Numbered from the stretch's first letter, positions 36,055 through 50,325 are shown. The stretch: 64,000 nt of DNA from Prochilodus magdalenae (GCA_024036415.1 JAMWET010001661.1:2066001-2130000), one strand, 5' to 3'. A program made the numbers and translations. Notes: generated from the letters alone by a model not told the origin.

Positions 36055-36160
36055 CATTTAAGCCCTGTCCATCCAGCCTTCAGTAGTTTAGCCCTACCAA
36101 TTCACCTTCCAGCAGTTTACCAATTCACCCTTCCAGCTAGTTTTTAGCCATCATGCTGAT
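36055..36160 (-). repeat. Minisatellite family G, locus 3 (inverted, about 3 units)
   Basis: CAGCCTTCAGTAGTTTAGCC, CCTTCCAGCAGTTTACC and CACCCTTCCAGCTAGTTTT are reverse-complement units of the arrays at 14545 and 31331. Confidence 0.65.
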
Positions 36161-36164
36161 CGTT

Positions 36165-37260
36165 TATGAGTTCAGCCCTAAAGGAATAAAGCAAAAAAAA
36201 TTACAACATCTTTTTACAAATCAGTCTTAAAGATGCAGTTGTACAAAAGCCCATCTTTATTATTACACATATGGCGTGGAGGCCAATTTGGATGTTGTTT
36301 TTGGAGACTTTTAGTCAGGCAGATAATTGGCCACTGGTGTGCAAATAAATTATACAAAACCCAGTGGTTCTCACTTGTGGACCCCTTTCTTCCATTCCTA
36401 GATGTTATCAGGCAGAAGCCACCAAAAACCCAGCAAAGTCACTGAATGGAGTCAGATGGAGCAACAGTTGTCTCCTACCTGTCATATTTTGTTAGTTTAT
36501 TGGTGTGCGTGCTTCTAAGGAACCACACATCAACACTGCTGTCCCTACATCCTGGCACATTAATGCATATTTGTTGATGGCAATAATGGACAAACTGCTA
36601 GCCCCATATGTTCTCGCTATCTCTGTGTTGTGGGTGTGAAGTTTAAACCTTCCTCTGAGTACTACCTTGTTCTGTGTTCTGATCGGACACTCTGTGGCGG
36701 TTGCCGCCGGAAATTAAGAAACAGCACCCTAGAGTTCCCTCATTCCCCTTTTAGTCTTTTTCACCAGTAATGCTAAAAAACTGAATAGATTGAGATGTCT
36801 CCTGTAGGCCTGCTCACCTGGCAGTAAATCCTACAACTGCAGGTTTTATTTAACACTGACACATTATGGCCATTGTTTCAGAGGGGAAATTTCAGAAAGA
36901 GAACGGATCCCATCACACTGTGATCTACATCATGCAGAGCTGGAGGGAGTTCAGAGTGAAGGTCACTTTATTCATCCGTCTCTGGTGTTTTAAGCATTCA
37001 GAGCTGCGGCCATCTCACAGTGGAAGAGTTTAATGCCAGAGCTCCTCTGAATTGACATCATATCTTAAGAGCAGTTACAGCTAAGGGTCAATCAATGGAG
37101 TTAACACCAGCTATGATGAAGTAGACTGTTAGGTTATTATTCACTGTTCTGCATCATTCAAAGTGGTCTAATTACCCCCTCAGCTTTGCTTTAGAAGAGA
37201 AAGATTTAGGGAGACTTTTGTATTGTTTCACTGGCGAAGGAAAGCTAGTGCATTTACACT
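36165..37260. other. Non-coding DNA, no gene seen
   Basis: A GC-richer unique block at about 36870-37130 could be a conserved element. Otherwise nothing is recognised. Confidence 0.35.
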
Positions 37261-37261
37261 C

Positions 37262-37840
37262 ATTATCAAAAGAATAGCTATGCAAATAGTTGCACCCAGA
37301 AGGAATCCACCAACTGGAGTTACTCTTGGTGGGTACTTGGTTGACCAAGCGGATGATTCAAGTTTCTTGCTCGGCTGTGCATGTGATGTAAGCAAGTGAA
37401 GTCATTTTGCACAGGACTACATGCAGACCGTTACAACACCTGCCCTTAACACCACGTCCACACCAGCGTCACCACAGAGGGTCGCAATGGTGTCATACCA
37501 CACTGTCATAATGTAACTCAGTATGGCAGCTGGTCATCTTCAGTGACGAATCTGGCTTCAGTCTTGGTGAAGATGACCAGCGAATCCGTGTGTGGAGGCA
37601 CCATGGTCAGCGCCAACATAAACGGTTTGTCCATTTCCAAAAGGCCTGATGTCGCTCCACCTCCTGAGAATATTAAAGCTGCATGGGATGGATTATTACA
37701 GGACACCATCAGGAACCTCTACAACTCCATGCCCAGACGTCTGGGAAAGACGTCCCATGATGAAGTCAGACTTCATAGGTCAGTGGAGCGTGACATTTTC
37801 AGTAAGCGCTGAATCACATTACTAGCGTTTGGGCCTTGCT
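37262..37840 (+). pseudogene. Degenerate Tc1-like transposase, copy D
   Basis: Starts with AAAAGAATAGC and TTGCACCCAGAAGGAA, shared with copy C. Plus-strand frames then read LPLTPR and CHTTLS, and FSDESGFSLGEDDQRIRVWR. The last is the strand around the first catalytic Asp of Tc1 transposases. A jump to PPPENIKAAWDGLLQDTIRN and LYNSMPRRL follows, which is the C-terminus. The segment with the second Asp and the catalytic Glu is deleted. The last part is open to a stop at 37810-37812. The source enzyme excised and integrated Tc1 DNA at TA sites; this copy is inactive. Confidence 0.65.
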
Positions 37841-37931
37841 GAGATGCTTGATTACAGCAGAAGTCCAGAGAGCAAGAGAAATGCAGAGTGCCATAACTAT
37901 GCGAAATTAGAGTAAACTTTTAAAATGTTAC

Positions 37932-37971
37932 ATTTTTTTATTTTATTTTATTTTATTTCATTTTATTTTAA
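37932..37971. repeat. (TTTTA)n microsatellite
   Basis: About eight TTTTA/TTTCA units. Confidence 0.9.
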
Positions 37972-37974
37972 AAT

Positions 37975-40070
37975 ATCTCCTCTCACCTCTTAAACCACAT
38001 GTGACTTTTTATTGTAGTCTTTAGTTGTCCATTGCTAGCTTTCAGGAAACCAGAAATACAGGCACTGAAATTGTTACTGCCAAGCTTCTTGAACCTCCAA
38101 CCTGAGTAGGGATGTAATGGAATACAGTTATTGGAAATACATACATACATAGAATATATTTGTTTAGAATGTATTTGCTTTTAAATTTCATTTAAGGCAG
38201 TTTTCTGAACACTTCCCTTTATCATTCTAGGATTTTTTAAATACTTAGCACTGAATTCAAATATATACCATCTTTAAAAAAAATATTTAAATATTAACTC
38301 TCTTAAAATCAGCACATATGTAAAGACATATTCTGAACTGTAGCAATGATAAACTTAGAATTGGCATAATCATGCTGTGCTTCTTGGCCACTGAACATGA
38401 CAAAGCTACTCATCTTAAAGTCTATGAAATTTGCCAGATATTGTCATTGGGATATGGCAAATTATTTGTTTAAATCAAGAGACTGGATGGATTATGGGAG
38501 CAGCAGGCAATGACAGCCAAAATATTTTCTTTAGTATCTTTTCTTTAGTGTCATTTGTATCCAGCCTTCACCTCTTTTTCCAAGTATTGTAGCTTCCTGG
38601 TAGACTGTACACATGACTATTGTAAGGGGAGCTACATAGTGCCCCGCTACTGGCCTGTTTGCCGAAGGGTGCATGTAAAGGATAGCAATGCAGAACAGCC
38701 TTGCGAGGAGCCTAATGGGACTTGCAGTGAAAGAGTCAAACTCAATACAAAAGAGGACATTAAATATCCATAGCTATGTTTATAGATAAAGAGCTTTTCC
38801 ACCACAACAATATACAGTGGTGTTATCTGACACCAGCTAGGAGCATTGAGTTTGTGAAAAGATAAACTGGGCTGCATGCATGACATCTTCTCATACATGT
38901 ACCTCTGGTCTCCAGAGTTTAACCAGTGTTATTCTGATGGTACACATTTTGTCAGTGCCTGTTTCAGGATTAAGCCTCTATCTAACTGCTGTATCCGCTG
39001 CTATTGTTAAAGGAAAACTCTCGGTCGCACGCCTTCTACACAAACACAATTTTAAACCTGATTTCAAAGGTGGATGAAGCTCAGCTTTGGTGAACTGGGT
39101 GGAATATGTAATCAGTTGCATGTGTAATATCGCCTCCCACATTTTATGTGACTCTCTGTCTAATGCAATTCTGGGTACATGATCCGAGCAGATCAAATGT
39201 AAACTGTGATAGGGAGAACGGCTGGCATTCAAACAGAAAAACAAACAAGAAAAATGAAAAGTTTCGGCATGACAGTGACGATCTGCTGGCTGGTTGTGCT
39301 ATAGCTCTGTCAGAGGAGTGTCCCTGCCAAATTGAAGCTTGACATTTACAGGGGCTTGTTAAAGGTGAGTGCTCCATCTTCCCGGTCTGAGAGGTAACGG
39401 AGAGAGTGTCATCTGCATGGATGAAAAAAGAAAAGGAAAGAAAACTGCTCTCAGCCTGAGATCCACTTTATTCGGCTCCAATCTGCACACTGACGTTCAT
39501 CGCCCGCAGTGCCGCAGCTCAGTTAATCATATTTAGATAAGAGTTTCACCAGGCGAGAGAATTTCCCTTTTTCTTTTAGCCCGGAGAGTCTTCACTCTCA
39601 GTCGAGTTAGCACTCTGTTTACAGACATCTGCAGAGGAATCTCCCTGTTACGGTTTCAAGGTTTTTCATAGCGATTTGGACAAAGCTACTAGAATGAGGT
39701 ATTATGAAAAACAGTCAAAGGAGAATTTCTGCATAATTAAGTGGTTAAGCAGTAAACACAGGGGTTTTGGAGTTCTAGAGTAACTCTGAGTCAGAATTGT
39801 TCATACTGATGGTGAAAGGAGACAGATGTATGCCTCTAAAGGCCTTTACACCCCAAATGTGATTTGCTTCAGTTGACAGTGAGTTTATTAGAGAATGTGT
39901 AGAGATGACAGTATCTTGCACACCAAATGCAATTTTTCATATGGTGAAAACATGTCATTATTTAATTCTCCCTCTGTTTGAAAACTCACTCAACACTCAC
40001 AGCCTTTTCTCACAGCCTTTTCCTCAGTACCAGCGGCATCTCGGTATCAGTTTGAGTTGATATTATCTTG
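37975..40070. other. Non-coding DNA with candidate conserved islands
   Basis: No gene recognised. The block at 39440-39640 is annotated separately. The rest is AT-rich or mixed. Confidence 0.4.
39440..39640. promoter_or_regulatory. Candidate conserved non-coding element
   Basis: Balanced-composition unique sequence with CCGCAGTGCCGCAGCTCAG, TTAATCATATTTAGATAAG and GGCGAGAGAATTTCCC. It has no coding frame of note. Classified by texture only. Confidence 0.35.
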
Positions 40071-40079
40071 TTCTCTGTG

Positions 40080-40600
40080 TCAGTGTTTTATAACTTAGTC
40101 TTGGTCTTGACATTATTTTGAAATAAGTCTTATTTCAGTCTTGAGATCAATTAGACTTGGTCTTGTCTCTGTTTTGACATCATTTGGACTTGGTCTTGGT
40201 CTTGAAGCCATTTGAAATCTGTCTTGTGGCAAACTTACCATCATTTGGATTCTGTCTTGTTGTGGTCATTTGGTCTCGGATTGGTCTCTTTCTTGACATC
40301 TTTTGAACCTTGTCTTGCCTCGGCTTCAGTGTAATTTGGACCTGGTCATGTCTCTATTTTGATATTACTTGAACTTATCTTGTCTTAGTCTTAACATCAT
40401 TTTGACTCAATCTCATTATCATTTTCGTCATTTTGGTTTTGTTTTGGTCCCTTGGCTGGGTGGAAGCAGAGAGTTTGAAAGCAGCTAAGTGCGATGCCAC
40501 CATCTGAGATGACATGGTCAGTGTTATCTGGACTTAGTGTTGTTTTGGTCCTGACATATATTGAAACTGATCTTGTTCCTGTCCTGACATCATTTGGAAA
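40080..40600. repeat. Minisatellite family T, array 1
   Basis: Degenerate units of about 30-35 bp built on TCTTGACATCATTTGGACTT followed by GGTCTTGTCT. It is flanked by near-identical 40-bp direct repeats at 39961-40000 and 40601-40640 (TTTAATTC then CTCTGTTTGAAAACTCACTC). Confidence 0.75.
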
Positions 40601-41165
40601 TTTAATTCACACTCTGTTTGAAAACTCACTCAACAATCATGGGCCCCTCTGCTGTTGGCATGATGAAGCAGATCTGTTCCACCAAAAGGAACTTTCCATA
40701 AATGCTAATGAAAGTCTCTAAAAGCAGCTCAACCTGGGCTTTAAACATCTGTGTGAAGGCATGTTGAAGCTAAATGAAGTGATGAAGCTCCTCACAAAAC
40801 TTTTCCTTTCCCAAAATGAACAGTAGCCAAGTGTCATCACTTGTCTATTCCGTACAACAGTTTTGCACTGGAGTTCTTCCCCTGTGCTGTGTGTTTCCTC
40901 TTGTGTGAAGCAGCATAATCAAAATCACAAACGCAGCACAAACCGAGCGACAGAGTTTCAATCTTATAAGAGTATAAAAGTTTGTAATGTTTCAGCCCCT
41001 GAAATGAGGTGGAGAAAGTCTTTGACCTCCTTTTGCCTTTTAGATGAGGACAACATCCTGCACAATGTCACATTTTGCCAGTTTTATGAGAAGCAAAGGA
41101 CTTTCTAACAGATATACGGGCTGTCTTTTTATACAGCACCTACAATCTGGCTGCACTGCATAAAA

Positions 41166-41187
41166 ATACTACTACTACTACTACTAC

Positions 41188-41216
<29 letters not shown>
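41166..41216. repeat. (ACT)n(AAT)n compound microsatellite
   Basis: ACT trinucleotides pass directly into AAT trinucleotides. Confidence 0.95.
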
Positions 41217-41219
<3 letters not shown>

Positions 41220-41324
41220 CAGTTGTGTTGTATCCAGTGTATAGTATAGATTTAATCCAAAAAATCATGTACAAGTATTTTATTTGTCATTTTGTTGCAT
41301 TGCATTCAGTGTGTGTGAAAAGCC

Positions 41325-41800
41325 TCTCAATGTCATTTGGACTTGGCCTTTTACTCTGTATCAACATCATTTTGAATTGGTATTGCCTTGGTCTCAACAT
41401 CATTTGGACTAAGTCTTTTATCAGTCTTTTGAATTGGTATTGCCTTGGTCTCTGTCTTATTGTTAGTCTGACTCTGGTCTCGACATCATTTGGACTAAGT
41501 CTATCGAGATTAGTTGAAATTGATCTTGTCTCTGTCTTGACATTGTTTAGACTTGGTCTTGTTTTGGTCTTAATACCATTTGAACTCTTGTCTCAATCTT
41601 AGATTAATTTGGATTCTGTCTTGTTGTGCTCATTTGGTCTTAGTTTGGTCTTGTCACATCTTTTAAACCTAGTCTTGCCAGGTTTTCAGCATTTGATCAC
41701 ATAATCAATGTACAATTATTTATAAATGTAAACCAGTTTTTCCCCCTTTTCATTTTTATATCCTGAAAAAATCTGGACTTTGGTCTTGTCTCAGACTTCT
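41325..41800. repeat. Minisatellite family T, array 2
   Basis: Same unit as at 40080-40600 (GTCATTTGGACTTGG, CAACATCATTTGGACTAAGT, TTGGTCTTGTTTTGGTC), strongly degenerate. It is separated from array 1 by about 700 bp of unrelated DNA. Confidence 0.7.
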
Positions 41801-41804
41801 AAGT

Positions 41805-43480
41805 CTACTAAGTGTACTAAGTGCCTCTAGTGATCTTGACTACAGAGCTTTGGTTTGGTGAACTGTCAGTGTTAATAGGTCTACAGTTATATGATTTTGT
41901 TGGATTAGAACAGGCTCATTTTAAAGTAGACAGCTGCTTTCCCTGTGCCCACCATGTAGCAATGCCTCCTGGAATCAAAAAAATTTAATGGACTGAGAAG
42001 GGACAAACTGAAAAGGAAACCTGGAGTCTGAACTAGTTTGTTTATATATTTTTTGCTGTTATTAAAATTATTATATCTGCTGGAAGGAAAATGTAAATAA
42101 CGTGTTCTGGTCTTTCCGTTCATTGGCTCCACCTTAAGAGCTCTGTGTAGTTTTGTCTGAGTGACTCCTGCATCTTTCTTCTGCTCTATCAGCACTGAGT
42201 TCAGGATTACAGCACAGAGTGAATAAATTAGCTTATAGGTGAGAAAGCCGTTTTGTTGGCTGAGCAGTTTCATTTAATTGTGTATGAGAGCAGGTTGTTA
42301 CAGAACCCGGCGAGCGTGAAGCCTTAATCAGGATTAACTTCCACTAATTTTACACACAAACTCTTCAACACCTGCTTTCTCAGGAGCAGAAACGATCACT
42401 GGGCTCTGTAAGCATGTTAAGTAAATGTGTCTCAGAAATGAATTCTGAATGTCCGAATCTTATGTCCCTAAACTGAATTTATTTGACATGCATTTTAACT
42501 TTACAGCCCTTAATGTAAACCAGAAATGACATGAAAGCCTTTCATTTCACTTTCCTCTCCATGTACCTCAGTGATGGAGTTGGTTCTTGATTTCACAACA
42601 CATTAATAAGGACATCTTAAAAACGTCTGAACTTTGTGGAGAGGAGAGGGGCTATTGTTAGGTCAATTAGATTAACATATATTAGTTATGGAGCTTATCA
42701 ATGTGACACTGGGAAAATGTTTTATAAAACTTAAAAAATATTTTTGGCATTAAATATTTTGCATTTAGAGTAATTTTAACTATATACACTTTCGTATTAT
42801 TTATGATTTTTTATGTTTTACTTTTATATATTGTTTTTTCATGTATTTATATGATCGATTTTTTAAAGATTGACATACAATTCTTCTTTTGTTCTTTTTT
42901 ATCTCTTTTAAGCAGAAAAATGTTCTGGAATGCACTGTCTAGAATAATACAATGGTCTTATAAAACACAATATTATATTTGCTCTAAAGAAAAATAAATT
43001 GACCTGCAATAAGAATGAATTCATCAAATTCCGCCAAATGAAATCTTAATAGAAGATTACATTTCAGGCTTTAACATACAACAGAAGACAACCCCGCAGT
43101 TCCGCAAGGATTTGAATGCCCATAATTAGCACACAAGGGTACTGATATAGTACACAACTCCACTATTCATATTTATACATTATACCTTTCTTATATTAAT
43201 ATCAGTGGTTTTACATACCAAAAACATTTCTGATGTTTACATGCTTATTCTCTGGCTTCTATTTTCCCCCGACAACTAAACAGGCTCTTTTAGTTACTGT
43301 GCATTTAAGACTGATATATTAATAGAATGTATTAAAATGAGCTGGTCCTCATGACAGTGCTGAGTTCTAAACAAACTATTTCTGCAGTTTAGCTTCCATA
43401 TTAAGATTTTTTTTAGAATATGTACACAGGCCTATTACACCAAACGGGAGTAGAATTCATTTCCCTGTGATATGAGTCCT
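41805..43480. other. Non-coding DNA, no gene seen
   Basis: AT-rich. The minus-strand open frame at 41905-42273 (122 codons) shows no recognisable domain and has no supporting context. Confidence 0.4.
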
Positions 43481-43860
43481 TTAAGGCTAGCACTGTAAGT
43501 GAAGGGACAGAGGAGTTTAGTCTTAATCTCCCCTCAGGATCATGTGTTTAAGCCATGTTAATTAATGCATGGACAATGGATTCACACAGACAGTGATAAT
43601 GGCCCACGGGACTGTAATGTAAGATATCTCGCCCTGTCCCGGCAGCACTCTCTAACTGTTAACCGCATGCTAATTGACACCAAATTGCCTAGAACAATAA
43701 ATTACCTTAATCCTTTTTCCTCAGACTGCGCTTATGTCACTAATCCATACTTTACCGCTCATGGTGGGGAATCAATTATTTCCAAACTGTCTAATAAAAA
43801 TCAGTTAGAATAGCCCACCTTGCTGATTGATTTTACAAGAAGAAAGTGTAGATTCTTTGT
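43480..43860. promoter_or_regulatory. Candidate conserved non-coding element
   Basis: Unique, low-repeat sequence with dense homeodomain-type motifs (TTAATTAATGC, GCTAATTGACACC, AATAAATTACC, CAATTATTTCC) in a balanced background. The plus-strand open frame of 82 codons is not recognisable as protein. Of all the islands, this has the texture most like a vertebrate developmental enhancer. This remains an inference. Confidence 0.4.
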
Positions 43861-43934
43861 CAGTTTAGCATTCAGTGATCAGTTTAAATGAACCATATTA
43901 TGAAAAACTGAATTCTCACTGCCCAGTCAATAGA

Positions 43935-44395
43935 CCATTCAGCCTACAGCAGTTTAGCCCCAACTTTAGCCTACAGCAGTTTAGCCCTGTCCATTCTGCC
44001 TATAGCAGTTTAGCCCCGCCCTTTAGCCTACAGCAGTTTAGTCATGCCCATTCAGCCTACAGCAGTTTCGCACTGTCCAATCAACCTGCAGCGTTTTATC
44101 CCTGCCTTTTAAACCTACAGGAGTTTAACTCTATCTATTAAATCTATAGTACTGTAGTCTAGCTCTACTTATTGAGCCTACCATAGTTTAGCTCCACTGA
44201 GTTAGCCTTCAGTAGTTTAACACTGTCCATACAACCTATAGCAGTATAGCCCCACTGATAGCAGTATAGTCCCATCCATTACACCTGCTCATTCAGCATA
44301 TAGCAGTTTGGCTCCACTCATTCAGCCTAGACCAGTTTAGCACCATCCATCTACCCTACAGTAGTTTAGCTTTACCACATCAGACTGAAGTGTTT
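43935..44395 (-). repeat. Minisatellite family G, locus 4 (inverted)
   Basis: About 14 degenerate units such as CCTACAGCAGTTTAGCCC and GCCCATTCAG, the reverse complement of the family at 31331-32155. Units are 25-35 bp and less homogeneous than at locus 2. Confidence 0.85.
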
Positions 44396-44604
44396 TAACC
44401 CAGGTTGCATTTTAAAAAGCCGCCAATCAGAGCAGATGTCATTTACACATATCACTCTTATAGGAGCAACTGCACAAACAGTCTAATCTCAGGGAATAAA
44501 GGGGTCACGTAAAAATTAACCGCAACATTTTTGGTACATAAAGACACAAAAATGTTCAAAGTAAGTCTCAAGAAGAAAATGAAGCACACAAAATAAATTA
44601 CATA

Positions 44605-46189
<1,585 letters not shown>

Positions 46190-46191
46190 TA

Positions 46192-47090
46192 CAAAGAGCA
46201 GGATGTGGGCCTTTTAAACTGCTTGCAGGAGGAATGCTGTTCAGTGCGAGATTATGTTTGACTAAAAACAAAATAATATTAGGAGATTAAATTTCATGCT
46301 GCCAGTGCAGGAGATCATCTCAATCTAGGATTATGTGGGGATATGAAGACAGAGGCAGAATATTTTTAGGAGATAGCTGAGTTTTAATAACGTCTGTAGG
46401 GGAGGTGTAGAGTTTGACCTTGAGAAGGATCTGCTTAAAGGAATATTCCGGCTTTTTTATAGCCACCTCTGCTGTCTGCTGCGTCTGTATCTATGGCCGA
46501 TTATCATGGACAGTAACCACAACGCGCTTCCTTGAACTTTAAAAAGAACAGAAAACTTGTTGCCTCAAAACAGCTTACAACAGGAGGCCTGTGTTTTTCA
46601 CTGGGCTTGCTAAACTCACTGAATGTTTATGTAAAACATATATGTGCACAGTTTTAGATGTTAATCTGTTTAATTATGAATAATACTGCAACTCGTTACC
46701 AGCATAGCTGTGTGGGCTTTGTTTACACATGCTCCGCCTGATCACCATGGATATTCAGGGCCAGATTGAGCCATGTGTGCATAGTTAATTATCAGTAAAG
46801 TTAGAGTCAGTGGGTTTACTGCTCTTTTTAAACTCAGGTAATCATCTGTCAGCTGTAGAGACAGTAGTCAGACATTAGAATTTATGACACCATGGTGGAG
46901 TATTCCCTTATCAGGTGTGGGTGCTCGCGAGACGTTCTGGAGGTGTGTAGGAGCAATCTGTGTGTATGATTCCATGTGTACGTCAGTCTTGCTGTAATTT
47001 TTCCCTGAGTGTCACTCTTATCTAGAGTTACTGATGTGGACAGGTTCCTTTTCCCCACCTTTAATCTGAAATCTGTTATGAATAATGCAA
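46192..47090. other. Non-coding DNA, no gene seen
   Basis: Unique mixed sequence between the Tc1 element and the next repeat. Nothing recognised. Confidence 0.4.
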
Positions 47091-47094
47091 GCCT

Positions 47095-47600
47095 ACTGTG
47101 GAGTTTATCTACCATATGGAACCCATGGAACTATATCTCATCTACCATTTATAACTCAAGTCTGTACTATTTGTAATTCAAGAAATCCTAACATATCTAC
47201 CATATGGAATGCAAGGAACCCTATTTTATTATCCATTAGGAACACCATGCATCTTATCAACAATACGTCTACCATATGTTATATCTTCCCCATATGTAAC
47301 CTGAGGAACCCTATCTTATCTATTGTACTGAACCATACCTGTTCTGCCATATGGAACCCAATAAATACTAATTACTTACTACCATATGGGACCAAAGGAA
47401 TCTTAACCAACCTACACTATGGGACAAAATAAACCCAGTTTAATCTCCTATATGGAAGCCAAAAATCTGTATCAGTCTGTATTGCCAACCCTAAAACCGT
47501 ATCTCATTACCATATGGAATCCAATGAGTTCTGTTTATTTACTCTACAGAACCAAACGAACTCCATACTTTCTACCATATGGAACATGAGACATTTTGTA
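47095..47600. repeat. Minisatellite family C, array 1
   Basis: Degenerate units of about 33 bp built on CTACCATATGGAACCC followed by AAGGAACCCTATCTTAT. Because 33 is a multiple of three, the array keeps a reading frame and produces a 115-codon open frame with a repeating Trp-Asn-Pro-Arg-Asn motif. Confidence 0.8.
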
Positions 47601-47604
47601 ATCT

Positions 47605-48435
47605 ACTAGAAAATTATTACTATGGCTTTTTATTATCTATCTATAGTAATAGTATCCTTTTTTGTGAGGGAAAGATTATTAATTTGAATTGGATTGCATG
47701 GGCAGTGCCCTCATAACATCTGTATGCAGCCACCTGGAACTAAAGAACACAGTGCCATATTGAATCGGAGTAAATGCACCATAACAGTATATCAGCCAGG
47801 TGGAGCTGGAGCGGAAAGGGTGCTGGTAAAGTGTCCAGTCAGTGTAAATTTGTATGGAACAGCTAGAGGCATTTAGTTCCTGTAGACAGAGACAGCAGGA
47901 AGAGAGTATGCACTGATGACGAGGAGAATTCTTCTGATTTTAGTGGGCTTCACTTCGTGTATGTGTCTGCTGATTGGAGAGGCTCCTGGGCAGCACATCA
48001 GAAGGTGATAGTGCTTCACCTTCTCTACAACAGCACTGGCTTTCTTTTCCTCTTTTCCTCTCTCTCTTTCTCTGTGTCTATCTCTCTCTGTCCTGCAAAT
48101 TGAATCTGTTCCCAAAATAGCTCTCTGCCTTGTTTGTTTTTTTAGGTTTTGAAATTAGTATTCTATTCCACACTTATTTATTCATGTTTCTGTCAATATC
48201 TACCGACCAGAATGCATCTGAGGTAAATGGGAATATCTCCAGGTGTATCTGCAAAAACTGTGTTCATCTGGACGGTTCATTAAACTGTAATGTAGCTCCA
48301 TCATCACAGCACCTCTATACTGCTCAGTCAATATAACTGTCAATATGAGAAATACAGATTTACAGGGAAATGTAAAAAATGCTTAAGGAGAATGGGAATC
48401 AGTTTATTACCTGAGTACACTTGCATGCACAATAA
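47605..48435. other. Non-coding spacer between the two family C arrays
   Basis: Unique sequence with a pyrimidine-rich patch at 48040-48095. No gene seen. Confidence 0.4.
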
Positions 48436-48439
48436 ATTT

Positions 48440-49290
48440 GTCTGGTCTAGAACCCAAATAACCTACCACATAGAACCCAAGGAACCATATCTTATCTAGC
48501 ATATAAAATCCAAAGATCTGCTGAATATCAAGGTTATCTTCTGCATTGATCCAGAGGAACCTTGTTTTAAGAACAGAACCTGAAGAATACAACAGTTATT
48601 ATTTTACGAGCACAAGAAAATCTTATCAAACTGCATTAAACCTTATTTTACCACCACAAGGAACCCGGGATCTATCATGTTTACCATTTGGAATCCAAGA
48701 AATCATATCTTACCTGCCTTACATAATCCTACTGTAGGGAACCTTATCTATCACATATTTGCCCATGAAACCCTGTGTCACCTAAAAACCATATCGTACC
48801 TGATTATATCTACTCTATGTAACCCCAGAAACCATACCATATCTACTAAATGGGACCTGAGGAACCCTGTCTTGTCCATTTTATTGAATCTAAGGGACCC
48901 TATTTTATCTACCACATGGAATCCTTGCTTACACGCTTAGAAATCCTTGCTTACATACCATTTGGCACCCTAACTTACCTAACACCAGGAATCCTATTTT
49001 ATCATCCATTAGGAACTCCAGGAACCTTGTGCTACCTACCATACATCTACTATATCTTATCTCTTCCCCTCTGTATCTACTATGTGGAATCTTATTTACA
49101 GTATGGAACCCAATGAACCCTACCTTAATATACCATGTAGTAATAAAGAAACCCTTGCTCATTTACCCTATAGAACCCGAGGAACCCTAACAGACCTATC
49201 ATATGAAGGAGCCCTATTGTATCCACCATATTCAAAGCCTATCTGCTGTATGGAACCAAAGAAACCATACTATATTGTATCTACTACATG
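48440..49290. repeat. Minisatellite family C, array 2
   Basis: Same unit as array 1 (ACCATATGGAA, AACCCTATCTTA, GAACCCGAGGAACCCTA), strongly degenerate. Several overlapping open frames of 60-88 codons share the repeat-derived motif NPRNP and are not genes. Confidence 0.8.
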
Positions 49291-49299
49291 AAAGCCTAG

Positions 49300-50325
49300 T
49301 GTTCTTATATGAAGATGCAGTGGTGCTATCTATGTGCTGTTTAACAGTGCAGCTGGACCTGTGGAGAAATGAGGTGTTGCTGCTGTTGTCCCGATGAGAT
49401 AAACAGGTCAGGCTCTAACACAAGCTGTAATCCCTGCTCTCCCAGAGTCCATTTACAGGCTGGATAATAGATCACGACGGGACTTCCCTGACCATCGTTT
49501 CAAAATCTCACCTCAAAATGACCCCCTGTACCTCCGGCTGCCCACAACACACTCCGCTTAAAAATGCTGAGCAGTGGCCAAAAATGATGAGAGTGAAACA
49601 ACTTCCCTACAGGGCTGATAAAAATCTCTTTTGTACTGTGTGCTGTGGTGCAACAAATTAAAATCTCTAAAATAATTCGACAATCAAATATAAATAAATG
49701 TAAATGTATATTTTTACACCTTTAAATAATAAGCATAAATTATAGACTGATGTAAGGCACTCATTCCTGGCCACAAAAATTGACTGACAGCTGATTTTCA
49801 TTGTCAAGAAGGACAAAACGTAATTCTTTCTATTTCAGCACCTCATATACTGCTGCAACAATCCAATTCTACACATACCTGAAGGATGTTTCCTGATAAA
49901 AAGTTACAGAGTGGTAAAAGAGTGTAATTTTGTCCTTTGGACATTGGAAGTTTAACAGGACTGAGACTTCCACATCTAAACCAAGAAGCAACGCATCAGT
50001 GGAGTTCTTCTCTCCACTAGTTTTGGGGGGCCAATCACGATTTCCGCAGTAAAGCAGTCTGATTAGATAACCTTGAGACAGGGCCAATTTTGGAGCTTCT
50101 TTTTATTTGCTATCTGTTACCAGAAAAGATTTACTGCAGCATGTAAGAGGGGCTTACGCAAACGGATTAAAGCAGGGCACACTTCCGCTCCAAGAGTGAC
50201 TGAACTCCAACTGAACTCAGAACAGTCTGCTCTACTGCCAGATATCAATGTTTACAAACAATAGAAAGCTACAATTTAGCTTCATGAGGTAAGTGTGTTT
50301 TTGCGTTACTACTGGGCATGCTTTA
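49300..50325. other. Non-coding DNA, no gene seen
   Basis: A GC-richer unique patch at about 49420-49560 and AT-rich sequence otherwise. Confidence 0.4.

Noticed and set aside
47085..47432. 115-codon frame with WNPRN repeats
   Set aside because: Translation of a 33-bp minisatellite. The same pseudo-motif appears in several frames and in the second array.
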